From contig JAETSN010000018.1 in the NCBI GenBank assembly GCA_021769625.1, positions 1 through 64,000 of the forward strand: a stretch of DNA of 64,000 bases, given 5' to 3'. Source of the stretch: [Clostridium] symbiosum (lineage in GTDB: Bacteria > Bacillota > Clostridia > Lachnospirales > Lachnospiraceae). This document shows, one piece after another, positions 1 to 7,619 of the stretch. Position numbers and translations under genes: made by a program. Under the pieces are notes generated by a model, which made no database searches, was not told the origin of the DNA, and worked only from the letters and a program-made list of their open reading frames with translations. Within the stretch, counting starts at the first letter, position 1, and every line of letters starts with the position of its first letter.

Positions 1-156
1 AATGTTTTGCATTTTTACGGACATATCCATAACAACTTTGATAATGAGACTAATCAATATATTTCTAAGGTTAAAAATGCCTATAATGTTGGTGTAGATA
101 TTATAGGTTTTATGCAGGGAACATTAAAAGAAATTATAATGCAGGTGACAGAATGA
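1..156 (+). CDS. Metallophosphoesterase family protein, C-terminal fragment (cut by window edge)
   Basis: The window opens inside a reading frame that runs 51 codons to a TGA at 154-156. Residues 3-12 read LHFYGHIHNN, which matches the last metal-binding GHxH motif of calcineurin-like phosphoesterases. The tail after it is short, as in small bacterial members. The N-terminal metal ligands lie outside the window, so substrate and full length are unknown. The segment is AT-rich compared with the genes further right. Assignment rests on one motif. Confidence 0.55.
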   Translation, partial: NVLHFYGHIHNNFDNETNQYISKVKNAYNVGVDIIGFMQGTLKEIIMQVTE

Positions 157-463
157 GCGTTGGCGGGAAACTGCGAAGCTGTTTGGGAGAAAAAGGCGTG
201 GATAAAATAGAAAGTCAATGGTAAAAAAAATGATTGTCAGCCAGGCTTTCATCTGATAGAATATCTGTAAATCACACTTATTCATTAAGTGTAAATTTCT
301 ATATCAAATCTTGCTTCTTTCAATTTCAGGCAAGTATCCAATCAAATTTACGGAATAATGGTATGGGATAAAACAGTATTTCGGATAGGAGCGCCATCTT
401 CTGCGCCTGTCATGGAATTTGCAGTCTGTTTGTGTGCCATGCCGGAAAGGGATGGTGTCACAG
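157..463 (+). other. Intergenic stretch without a recognisable gene
   Basis: About 300 bases between the phosphoesterase tail and the Rpn-family gene. No convincing coding frame is seen. It holds a small inverted repeat at 274-292 (ACACTTA, 5-nt loop, TAAGTGT) in AT-rich sequence, with no T-run directly after it. Nothing else is recognisable. Confidence 0.4.
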
Positions 464-1483
464 ATGGCAAAAGAGAAAGAAAACAGCGCAGTAAAATTGC
501 AGCAGACAAGAATTACAAAGTACAGGGACAGTTCAGGAAAGATTATTTTCGAAGATCCGGTTTTGTGTTCCCAGTTTTTGCGGGGGTATTCGGGAATTCC
601 GATGTTGAAGGATGTCCGTCCGGAGGATATCGAGGATGTTACGGAGCGGTATGTCCACCTGTTTACAGAGGAAAGAAATTCAGATGTAGTAAAGAAAATA
701 AATTTAAAGAATAATCCATTTTATTTGGTCTCCCTTATTGAACATAAGTCGGATGTCGATTATAATACTATTATGCAGGTGTTCCGATATATTACTTTTA
801 TCTGGGAGGACTACGAGAAAGAGCAGGAAAAAATGCATGCGGGGATCAGTAAAACGAAAGGATTTCGGTATCCGCCTGTACTGCCGATCGTATTTTATGA
901 TGGGACAGATCGCTGGACGGCGGCGACAAGCCTTCATGAGCGGATATTGTTCAGCAATGTGCTGGGAAAGTATATCCCGGATTATCAGTGTGTCCTGATC
1001 CAGCTCAGGGATTACAGCAATGCGGAGCTGATGGAGAAGAAGGATGAATTGTCCATACTCATGATGATAGACCGGCTGAAAAACGCGGCGGATTATGCGA
1101 AGCTCAAAGACGAAGCGGATGAGGTTTTTTTGAAAGAAGTGACGGAAGATTCCCCGGAATATCTGCTGAAGTTGATGGCGCAGGTTATAGAAGTGTTTTT
1201 GGTCAAGATGAACGTGCCGAGAGAGGAAGTGGAACTGTTCACGGATCAGATAAAGGAGCGGAAAGTGGGAGAACTGTTTAAACATTTTGAAGGCTGGGAT
1301 ATTCAGGCGGTCAGGAGAGAAGCGGAGAAAGAAGTAAATAAAGAAACAGAAAGAGGAATCCAAAAGCTGGTAAAAGTCATAAAAGAGTTGTCTGGTTCCC
1401 AAGACACAGCGATAAAAAAGCTTATGGAAGAATACGGGCTCACAAAAGAAAATGCAGAGGAAAAGATTGCATCATACTGGTAA
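464..1483 (+). CDS. Rpn family recombination-promoting nuclease / putative transposase
   Basis: The protein (339 aa from this ATG) has the layout of the Rpn/transposase_31 family: an N-terminal PD-(D/E)XK nuclease core and a charged, helical C-terminal tail. Asp74, Glu93 and Lys95 (in SLIEHKSDVDYN) fit the catalytic D...ExK set. RpnA-type proteins of E. coli are DNA endonucleases that raise recA-independent recombination; that role here is inference from family. In-frame ATGs at 419 and 452 would add 15 or 4 residues; none has an ideal ribosome site, and MAKEKE was chosen because it looks like the family N-terminus. It is followed by a terminator at 1513-1540 and appears monocistronic. Confidence 0.8.
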   Translation: MAKEKENSAVKLQQTRITKYRDSSGKIIFEDPVLCSQFLRGYSGIPMLKDVRPEDIEDVTERYVHLFTEERNSDVVKKINLKNNPFYLVSLIEHKSDVDYNTIMQVFRYITFIWEDYEKEQEKMHAGISKTKGFRYPPVLPIVFYDGTDRWTAATSLHERILFSNVLGKYIPDYQCVLIQLRDYSNAELMEKKDELSILMMIDRLKNAADYAKLKDEADEVFLKEVTEDSPEYLLKLMAQVIEVFLVKMNVPREEVELFTDQIKERKVGELFKHFEGWDIQAVRREAEKEVNKETERGIQKLVKVIKELSGSQDTAIKKLMEEYGLTKENAEEKIASYW

Positions 1484-1512
1484 AGGCGCAAAGCGACAGG
1501 GGGGTTTTCGGG

Positions 1513-1540
1513 GCAGGTGATTTCGGTTACCTGCTTTTTC
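1513..1540 (+). terminator. Rho-independent terminator after the Rpn gene
   Basis: GCAGGTGA (1513-1520), a 6-nt loop and TTACCTGC (1527-1534) form an 8-bp stem with one G-T pair, followed directly by TTTTTCT. It lies 30 bases after the Rpn stop codon. Confidence 0.8.
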
Positions 1541-1565
1541 TGCTCTTCAAGCAGTAAAATCAAGT

Positions 1566-1634
1566 ATTAACGGGGATAGAAGATATTATGCGGAAAAGTG
1601 GTATATCTCCTGTGTGCCGCTGGATTTGAATTAG
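1566..1634 (+). pseudogene. Orphan C-terminal tail of a WG-repeat lipoprotein
   Basis: A short open frame ending at TAG 1632-1634 reads ...WYISCVPLDLN. This matches the last residues of the broken WG-repeat copy at 4842-5092 (YVSCVPLDMN), and the DNA after both stop codons is also near-identical. No start codon or body of a gene precedes it. It is best read as the leftover 3' end of an earlier copy, joined to Rpn flanking DNA. Confidence 0.6.
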
Positions 1635-1672
1635 GGAATGAAAAAAATGGGAAATAAAAGGATGCGGGCGGA
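1614..1672 (+). repeat. Direct repeat, left copy (59 nt; partner at 5072-5131)
   Basis: The last codons of the orphan WG tail, its stop and the next bases up to GATGCGGGCGG are repeated with few differences at 5072-5131, just before nth. The two copies bracket the whole WG-repeat cluster, which is what unequal tandem duplication would leave. Confidence 0.8.
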
Positions 1673-3881
1673 AAAGAGGAAATTTTGTAAACGGCAGGGG
1701 TTGGTTGATACAAGAAAATTATGGAGTATATTATATCCGGTATTGGCAGCCAGTTTATTTCTGGCGGGCTGCGGGCAGGCGGCAGATGATGACGGCATGG
1801 ATATATTGCCGGAGAGGGTGCAGGGAGATTCTGGGGTGCAGGGTGAAAGCGGCAAAATGGGAGACGTCGCGGACTCCATCGCCGTGATCTGTCCGGACGG
1901 GAAAGAGATAGAGTGGGCGGTGTACTCGGAGGGTGTCTACTGCTACAGCAGTGTCACTGATTTTTGGTCAGGCACAGGTTTATATGGTTATCTGTCGGAG
2001 GACGGGGAGGAGATAACGCCCTGTATCTACAGTGAGGTGGCTCCTTTTTCCGAGGGGCTTGGGTGTGCGCTTCTGGACGGGAAATACGGGTATATCGGAG
2101 AGGATGGGGAGACGGCATTGCCTTTTGTATATGATCAGGCTTCTCCGTTCCGGGAGGGTGTGGCTTACTTTTCGATCGGGGAGGAATACGGACTGATCGA
2201 CCGGCAAGGGAATGTGGTTTTAGAGCTGACGGACTGCGACAGCATCAGTTCTTTTCAGGAGGGACTCGCATATTTCAGCGTGGATGGGCGGTACGGGTAC
2301 ATGGATAAGAGCGGAAATGTCGTGATCGAACCGGTGTACGACGATGTGGGGTATTTTCGCGGGGGAGTGGCTGTGGTGATGAGAGACGGGTTTGTCGGGG
2401 TGATCGAAAAGGACGGCGGAGAGGTCCTTCCGCTGGAATATGAAGATATCACGTTGGAAGATGCCTGTATCATCGCACGGAAAGAAGGCAGGTTTTATTT
2501 TTTTGACAGGGACGGCAGAGAGGTCTCCTCGGGTGATTGGGACGAGATATCGAAGGGCAGAGATGGCAAAGACGTATTTTATCTGTATAAAAACGGTAAA
2601 GCGGGTTTGGCAGACAGGGAGGGCAGGATCATCCGGAATCCCATATATGCGCGTCTGTCAGCAATCCCCGGTAAAGAGTCTGCCATAGTGCAGAACGGAA
2701 ATGGAACATTTGGCGTTTTGAGTTATGACGGGGAGGTAAAAGTGCCGTTTTGCTACAGCGATATCTGCTGTGTGAGTGATGGGAGCGCTCCGGATGTATC
2801 GAAAGCGGACGGGCTGTATGTCACGGATGCGGTTACCGGAAAGACGGGATATCTCTCGGGGGAGGATCTTTCCGTAAAAATACCGGTGATCTATGATAAG
2901 TTGTGGGACTTTATGGATGATCGGGCGGCTGCAAGGCTGGATGGCAAGGCGGGTGTGGTCCGGTATGACGGGACTGTGGAAATGCCTTTTTCGTACGACG
3001 GGATCAGTCTGTTTTCCGACGGCTCCACAGCGCTGCGGACCGGAGAGACATGGGAACTGAAAGACAGGGAAGGAAGCGTGATCTTTGCCGGAGAATGCGG
3101 CTTTATCAGCGAACAGGGAGACGGCTACGCAATATCGACGGATGGTAGGACCAGTTTTTATGACAGACAGGGGAGGGAGGTTGTGTCGGACCGCGACGGT
3201 TACGACCTGAACATGAACAGGAACCGGGTCTTTGGGGCGGAGAACAGTTATGTTTTGAGCAGCGGTATCCTGTTAAAAACAGGGAGGGAAGATGGAAGTG
3301 ACCGTGAGGAGGAACTTCTGGTCAATCAGATCACGCCGCGGGCGGGAGCTTTTGCGGAATTTATGAAAAACGGGAGTATTACGACAGATACCACGGGACC
3401 GGAATTCACGATGGACGCGGAGAGACTGCGGCAGTGTAAGAGATTCGGCAAACTGTACCGGACGGAAGAGGAGGGGGAGCTCATGCTGTATTTTTATGCG
3501 AAGCCCTGGGTGCACCCGATGTTTTCGGAATCGTACAGCGGATTTTTTGTCGCAAAAAACGGGCAGGCAGAACAGCAGATAACGGCTTCCGAGTGCGGCG
3601 GTTCGATGAAAGGGGACAGGATCTGTTTCTGGTATGATACGGAAAAAGGGGCGTTAAAGCCGGGCACCGTCGGAAGTTACGGCGGAATGGCATATGGGGG
3701 AGAAATCTATCGTCTGGGACGGGGGAAGGCGGTTTTAGAGAATTCTCATATGTACAGCAGTGAGATATCTACGGACGGCGAGGTGAGGGAGACGTATCTT
3801 GTTAACGATAAGGCAGTATCGGAGGAGGCGTATCTTGCGGTGGAGGAAAGGTATCGGGAGTATACGCCGATAGGAAGGTAA
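1638..3881 (+). CDS. WG-repeat lipoprotein, intact copy
   Basis: A 747-aa exported protein. Residues 27-45 form a lipoprotein signal with lipobox LAGC (Cys45), so it should be anchored on the outer face of the membrane. From about residue 85 it is built of repeated units of roughly 45-50 residues carrying YGYI(G/D) and EG(L/V)A motifs, typical of WG (KWGYIDxxG) repeats. The C-terminal 130 residues are not repeats and end in EEAYLAVEERYREYTPIGR. The first 25 residues come from the duplicated segment also found before nth, so the signal start may be at a later ATG (1647 or 1659). WG-repeat function is unknown; a surface binding role is inference. Confidence 0.85.
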   Translation: MKKMGNKRMRAEKRKFCKRQGLVDTRKLWSILYPVLAASLFLAGCGQAADDDGMDILPERVQGDSGVQGESGKMGDVADSIAVICPDGKEIEWAVYSEGVYCYSSVTDFWSGTGLYGYLSEDGEEITPCIYSEVAPFSEGLGCALLDGKYGYIGEDGETALPFVYDQASPFREGVAYFSIGEEYGLIDRQGNVVLELTDCDSISSFQEGLAYFSVDGRYGYMDKSGNVVIEPVYDDVGYFRGGVAVVMRDGFVGVIEKDGGEVLPLEYEDITLEDACIIARKEGRFYFFDRDGREVSSGDWDEISKGRDGKDVFYLYKNGKAGLADREGRIIRNPIYARLSAIPGKESAIVQNGNGTFGVLSYDGEVKVPFCYSDICCVSDGSAPDVSKADGLYVTDAVTGKTGYLSGEDLSVKIPVIYDKLWDFMDDRAAARLDGKAGVVRYDGTVEMPFSYDGISLFSDGSTALRTGETWELKDREGSVIFAGECGFISEQGDGYAISTDGRTSFYDRQGREVVSDRDGYDLNMNRNRVFGAENSYVLSSGILLKTGREDGSDREEELLVNQITPRAGAFAEFMKNGSITTDTTGPEFTMDAERLRQCKRFGKLYRTEEEGELMLYFYAKPWVHPMFSESYSGFFVAKNGQAEQQITASECGGSMKGDRICFWYDTEKGALKPGTVGSYGGMAYGGEIYRLGRGKAVLENSHMYSSEISTDGEVRETYLVNDKAVSEEAYLAVEERYREYTPIGR

Positions 3882-3891
3882 ATCGCCGAAT

Positions 3892-3914
3892 TTGCCTATA
3901 CACAAGATAGGCAA
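3892..3914 (+). repeat. Short perfect inverted repeat after the WG gene
   Basis: TTGCCTAT (3892-3899), loop ACACAAG, ATAGGCAA (3907-3914), starting 10 bases after the WG stop codon. There is no T-run, so a classic terminator is doubtful; it may stabilise the mRNA 3' end. Confidence 0.5.
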
Positions 3915-3966
3915 GTATAGCGAATTATCAAGATGATATGCATCGATCATAGAGAGGAGGCAGCGT

Positions 3967-4105
3967 ATGCGCACTTTACAGGAGAAGGACAGGTTTCAGG
4001 AGAGGAAAAAAGTATCTGTGCCTGTTTTATGACAACCCGGCGGCTGGGAGGATATACAACCGGATAGGCTTTAAAGAACTGGGGGAGTACGGGATGCTGC
4101 GGTGA
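3967..4105 (+). pseudogene. GNAT acetyltransferase fragment (C-terminal end)
   Basis: A good ribosome site (GAGAGGAGG) precedes ATG 3967, but that frame stops after 21 codons. In another frame, from about 4007 to TGA 4103-4105, the translation reads LFYDNPAAGRIYNRIGF followed by KELGEYGMLR. This is the conserved end of GNAT acetyltransferases (NP/A...IYxxIGF). The acetyl-CoA binding body is missing, so this is an internally deleted, frameshifted relic lying between two WG-repeat copies. Confidence 0.6.
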
Positions 4106-4129
4106 TTTAGGGAGGATGCGCCTGACAGA

Positions 4130-4274
4130 CTGAAAAAATATGGTTTCTGGTATGACACGAAAAAGGGAGAATGGAGAGATGTTTTCGGAAAGCGAGATAA
4201 AGGAGTGTATTGTCAAGGATAAATCGGTATTGGAGGATGCGTATCTTGCGGTGGAGGGAAGGTATCAGTGGTAT
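4130..4274 (+). pseudogene. Frameshifted C-terminal remnant of a WG-repeat lipoprotein
   Basis: From 4130 the translation YGFWYDTKKGEW resembles ICFWYDTEKGAL of the intact copy. After a frame change near 4178 the reading continues SVLEDAYLAVEGRYQWYMPIR, matching AVSEEAYLAVEERYREYTPIGR at the intact copy's end. The remnant runs without a stop into the signal peptide of the next lipoprotein. It shows that a third WG copy once stood here. Confidence 0.6.
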
Positions 4275-4841
4275 ATGCCGATCAGGATAACGATACTGTT
4301 TTCCGTAATGTTGTTCTGTCTGACAGGCTGCGGCAGGCAGGATGTGCCTGTGACGGATGATGTCAAAACAGAGAAACTGAGAGCGGAGATGGAGGATGAG
4401 GCGGCAGAAAACGGGACTGGGGAAATCGCGGAGGATGTCCCGCAGGTACAATCTGAGGACGATGCCGCGGCGGCATCGTCGGTCTGTGAAATCTCCACGG
4501 AGGAAGATATTGATTGGGCAATCTGGTCCGAGGGCATTTACTGTTACAGCAATGGTGAACTGTGCGGTTATCTGGACGGGGAGGGAGAGAGGATCACCGA
4601 GTGTGTATATGAGGAGGCGATGCCTTTTTCCGAGGGGCTCGCCTGTGTGCGTCTGGACGGAAAATACGGATATATCGGAAAGGACGGAGAGACAATGCTG
4701 CCTTTTATTTATGATCAGGCATCTTCCTTCCGGGAAGGGGTGGCATATTTTTCGATCGGGGAAGAGTACGGGCTGATCGATCCGGAGGGAGGGGAGGCGG
4801 TTTTGGCGGTTTCTCAAGCAGTGGAGATGTATATCGACTGA
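4275..4841 (+). CDS. Truncated WG-repeat lipoprotein
   Basis: From ATG 4275 the protein starts with a short signal (MPIRITILFSVMLF) and a lipobox LTGC with Cys19. An acidic Ala/Glu-rich linker follows, then about two WG units (LCGYLDGEGE, KYGYIGKDGE, EYGLIDPEGG) nearly identical to the first units of the intact copy. It stops at 4841 soon after the second unit, at a junction where the middle of the gene is missing; the original C-terminus continues in another frame at 4842-5092. An open frame extends upstream to ATG 4140, but those residues are the tail of a previous copy. A short exported product is possible but it looks like a decaying gene. Confidence 0.6.
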   Translation: MPIRITILFSVMLFCLTGCGRQDVPVTDDVKTEKLRAEMEDEAAENGTGEIAEDVPQVQSEDDAAAASSVCEISTEEDIDWAIWSEGIYCYSNGELCGYLDGEGERITECVYEEAMPFSEGLACVRLDGKYGYIGKDGETMLPFIYDQASSFREGVAYFSIGEEYGLIDPEGGEAVLAVSQAVEMYID

Positions 4842-5092
4842 AAAACGGGGAGATGGTTTTGGAGAATTCATTTCTATGCTGCCATCAGTATGCGTCAAAT
4901 TACAGCGAGGAGACACTGCTCCAAAATGCGGAACTATTCTATGACGAGAACGGCAGCCCCTATACGGAAGAAAACATTTTGGAGGCGGAGTATATTGTGG
5001 AATATATTGTCAATGAGGAGCGGGTATCTGTGGAAGAGTACAACGCGGTGAGAAGACGGTATGTTTCCTGCGTGCCGCTGGATATGAATTAG
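4842..5092 (+). pseudogene. Out-of-frame C-terminal part of the truncated WG-repeat lipoprotein
   Basis: Around 4825-5092 another frame reads VYRLKNGEMVLENS and later VSVEEYNAVRRRYVSCVPLDMN, aligning with IYRLGRGKAVLENS and the end of the intact WG protein. It lacks its own signal peptide and has no good ribosome site, so it is probably not translated alone. The join with 4841 suggests a deletion that removed most WG units and shifted frame. Confidence 0.6.
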
Positions 5093-5131
5093 GGAATAAA
5101 GAAAAATGGGAAATAAAAGAATGCGGGCGGA
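5072..5131 (+). repeat. Direct repeat, right copy (partner at 1614-1672)
   Basis: This segment covers the end of the broken WG gene and the leader of nth. Near-identity with 1614-1672 extends through GGGAAATAAAA and ATGCGGGCGG. Here it is followed by nth, there by the intact WG signal peptide; the nth leader is probably the original context. Confidence 0.8.
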
Positions 5132-5171
5132 TAAAATAGCACTGCAAAAAGCAAAAGAAGAGGAAAGACAA

Positions 5172-5807
5172 ATGACAAAAAAACATCGAACTTTGGAAAT
5201 CATTGAGAGGTTGAAAAAAGAGTACCCCGATTCGGACTGCACTTTGGATTACGATCAGGCGTGGAAGCTGCTGGTCAGCGTGCGGCTGGCGGCGCAGTGT
5301 ACGGATGCACGGGTGAATGTGGTGGTGGAGGAACTCTATAAAGCATTCCCCGATGTCAACGCGCTGGCGGAGACGACTGCGGAGGAGATAGAAAAGATCG
5401 TTCATCCCTGCGGGCTCGGAAAAAGCAAGGCGCGGGATATCAACGCCTGCATGAAGGTGCTGCGGGATGAGTACGGCGGCAATGTCCCGGACGATTTCGA
5501 CAAGCTTTTAGCTCTGCCGGGGGTGGGCAGGAAGAGCGCGAACCTGATCATGGGGGATGTGTTCGGCAAGCCCGCCATCGTGACGGATACCCACTGCATC
5601 CGTCTGGTGAACCGCATGGGGCTGGTAGACGGGATCAAAGAACCGGCGAAGGTGGAGAAGGAACTCTGGAAGCTTGTGCCGCCCGAGGAGGGAAACAGTT
5701 TCTGCCACCGGCTGGTGGACCACGGAAGGGCGGTGTGCACGGCGAGGACAAGTCCTTATTGTGACAAATGCTGTCTGCAGGATATCTGTAAGAAAGTCGG
5801 CGTGTAA
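5172..5807 (+). CDS. nth: Endonuclease III, DNA glycosylase/AP lyase
   Basis: A 211-aa protein, the same length as E. coli Nth. It removes oxidised pyrimidines and nicks at abasic sites in base-excision repair. The helix-hairpin-helix LPGVGRKSANLIMG carries catalytic Lys121; Asp139 sits in VTDTH. The C-terminal iron-sulphur loop has Cys189, 197, 200 and 206, spaced 7-2-5, one residue longer in the first gap than the E. coli 6-2-5. ATG 5172 was chosen because AGAGGA lies at good distance and the N-terminus then matches the family; the upstream ATG at 5106 would read through the duplicated repeat. Confidence 0.95.
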   Translation: MTKKHRTLEIIERLKKEYPDSDCTLDYDQAWKLLVSVRLAAQCTDARVNVVVEELYKAFPDVNALAETTAEEIEKIVHPCGLGKSKARDINACMKVLRDEYGGNVPDDFDKLLALPGVGRKSANLIMGDVFGKPAIVTDTHCIRLVNRMGLVDGIKEPAKVEKELWKLVPPEEGNSFCHRLVDHGRAVCTARTSPYCDKCCLQDICKKVGV

Positions 5808-5853
5808 AGCAGAGAGAAAATGAGAGAATAAGGAACGAACGGGGAGACATATT

Positions 5854-6663
5854 ATGAGAGATCGAAAAATAACCATTCTGGGCACGGGAAATGCCATGGT
5901 AAAAAACTGCTATAACACCTGTTTTATGGTGGAAAATGAAGGGGAATCCCTGCTGATGGACGCAGGCGGCGGAAACGGCATTTTGATCCAGCTTGACAGA
6001 GCGGGACTGAAGCTGAAAAAGGTGCATCAGATGTACATTACCCATGTCCACACCGATCATATTCTGGGCGGCGTCTGGATCGTAAGACAGATCGCGGCGT
6101 GGATGAAAAACGGGAAATACAAAGGGGATTTTACCGTATACGGCAACGAAAAGGTGATACGCACGCTGCGGACGATCTGTGATCTGACGCTCTGGGAGAA
6201 GTTTACCTGTTTTTTTGACGACAGGATCTTTTTTCGGGTAATGGAAGATAAAGAAAAACTTACGCTTCTTGGGGCGGAATTTCAGGTTTTTGATATCGGT
6301 TCCGAGAAGGAAAAACAGTTTGGGTTTCGGATGGCCTTTGCGGATGGGATGCGCCTTGTCTGCCTCGGGGATGAGCCCTTTTCGGAGTGCAGCCGCGCTT
6401 ATGCCGAGGGGAGCGACTATCTGATGAGCGAAGCTTTCTGTCTGTTTGCGGATGCGGATAAATATAATCCTTATGAAAAGCACCACAGTACGGCTAAAGA
6501 CGCCGCGATACTGGCAAGGGAGCTGGGCGCAAAGAACCTGATCCTGTACCATACGGAGGACGACCATATGGAGACGAGGAAGAAACTTTACACGAAGGAG
6601 GCGGAAAGATATTTCAGTGGGAAGATTTATGTGCCGGATGATCTGGAGGTGATCTCTTTATGA
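5854..6663 (+). CDS. MBL-fold metallo-hydrolase (RNase Z-like)
   Basis: A 269-aa protein with the beta-lactamase-fold zinc motif THVHTDH (His64, His66, Asp68, His69). It also has a later metal Asp in CLGDEP and a C-terminal ILYHTED histidine. The layout recalls RNase Z/ElaC-type or arylsulfatase-like members; the substrate cannot be told. Its stop overlaps the start of the next lipoprotein gene by 4 bases (ATGA), so the two are translationally coupled. Confidence 0.85.
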   Translation: MRDRKITILGTGNAMVKNCYNTCFMVENEGESLLMDAGGGNGILIQLDRAGLKLKKVHQMYITHVHTDHILGGVWIVRQIAAWMKNGKYKGDFTVYGNEKVIRTLRTICDLTLWEKFTCFFDDRIFFRVMEDKEKLTLLGAEFQVFDIGSEKEKQFGFRMAFADGMRLVCLGDEPFSECSRAYAEGSDYLMSEAFCLFADADKYNPYEKHHSTAKDAAILARELGAKNLILYHTEDDHMETRKKLYTKEAERYFSGKIYVPDDLEVISL

Positions 6664-7226
6664 AAGGACTGAAAAGGGTTTCTTTGACGATATTGCTGGC
6701 TGCAGCATTGATGATAACCGGATGCGGCACAGTTTCTGATGATGTGAGAGGGGAGACGATTCTGTCCGAAGAACAAAAAGAAGGCGGACAGCCGGATTCC
6801 CAAAACGGGGATGTTTTACCGGAAAATGAAAATTCTGAAGATTTGCACGAAAAAAAATTGATCCGGAAACGGGTGATACCGTTTCCGTTTGAGGATTCGG
6901 AAGAGTATACGCTTTATTTTGCACCGCAGGAAACAGATGAGAAACAGGGAGAATTCCTGCTTTGCGACGGGGACGATACTGTGCTGCAACGGATTCCTTA
7001 TGGTGTATTTGAGTCACCCTGTTATTATGTTCTTTGTGAGAATGACCGGAGAAATCTTGTGTTTTTTCCTGGTGAAGAGGAGACAGGGAGATTTCTGGAA
7101 TGGAATAACGGGTGTTTTGCAGAACGGGAAATAGATGTAAGATGTGAGGATGGCATGCTTCTCACAAAAGAGACAGAACTCTATTCCTGTCACGGCGGAA
7201 TCGATGTCTATCCGACATGGTATTAA
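6660..7226 (+). CDS. Small lipoprotein of unknown function
   Basis: A 188-aa protein with a clear lipoprotein signal: Lys-rich start, hydrophobic stretch LTILLAAALM and lipobox ITGC (Cys22). Residues 30-65 are a polar, Glu/Asn-rich linker. The rest is predicted mixed, with no family I recognise. It overlaps the MBL hydrolase by 4 bases, so the two are made together; no functional link can be proved. Confidence 0.75.
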   Translation: MKGLKRVSLTILLAAALMITGCGTVSDDVRGETILSEEQKEGGQPDSQNGDVLPENENSEDLHEKKLIRKRVIPFPFEDSEEYTLYFAPQETDEKQGEFLLCDGDDTVLQRIPYGVFESPCYYVLCENDRRNLVFFPGEEETGRFLEWNNGCFAEREIDVRCEDGMLLTKETELYSCHGGIDVYPTWY

Positions 7227-7346
7227 ATGGATGATTCCATACAGCGAACGATAAAGTGGCATATGGACATCTTGTTTCTCATACAATAAAATGTGGAGAT
7301 AAACTTTCACATTGCACTGTTTAAAACAGCGCAGAAACGGGGAAAC

Positions 7347-7619
7347 ATGAGAAAAAAATCCATTATCGCACCGCTAGCGGAATCATTGAAACTGCCCAAA
7401 GATCTCACCAGAGGAGATTCCATTATTTCCCTGACCGGGAATGAGGAAGCCTGGATCGAAAACTACAAAGGAATCATCGAATATACGCCGGAGCGCATCT
7501 TTTTACAGTTGAAAAACGGCAGGGTTGCTTTCTGCGGGAAGGAACTGCACATTGCGTTTTATACCAGTGAGGAGATGCAGATCACAGGAATCATAGAAGG
7601 GATGCAGTTTTTATGCTGA
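7347..7619 (+). CDS. yqfC: Sporulation protein YqfC
   Basis: A 90-aa protein resembling YqfC (about 93 aa in Bacillus): LPKDL near residue 20, a GNEEAWIENYKGI stretch, and a C-terminal ...ITGIIEGMQFL. The position settles the call: it overlaps yqfD by 7 bases and phoH follows, as in B. subtilis. YqfC belongs to the sigma-E mother-cell regulon there; its biochemical role is unknown. ATG 7347 is preceded by GGGGA at 6 bases; the upstream in-frame ATG at 7293 lacks a site. Confidence 0.9.
   Translation: MRKKSIIAPLAESLKLPKDLTRGDSIISLTGNEEAWIENYKGIIEYTPERIFLQLKNGRVAFCGKELHIAFYTSEEMQITGIIEGMQFLC

Noticed and set aside
4107-4916. A 269-codon minus-strand frame across the WG-repeat remnants
   Set aside because: Antisense to clear WG-repeat coding sequence; its repeats simply mirror the plus-strand repeats.
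5635-6567. A 310-codon minus-strand frame across nth and the MBL gene
   Set aside because: It spans two well-supported plus-strand genes and the gap between them; shadow of codon bias.
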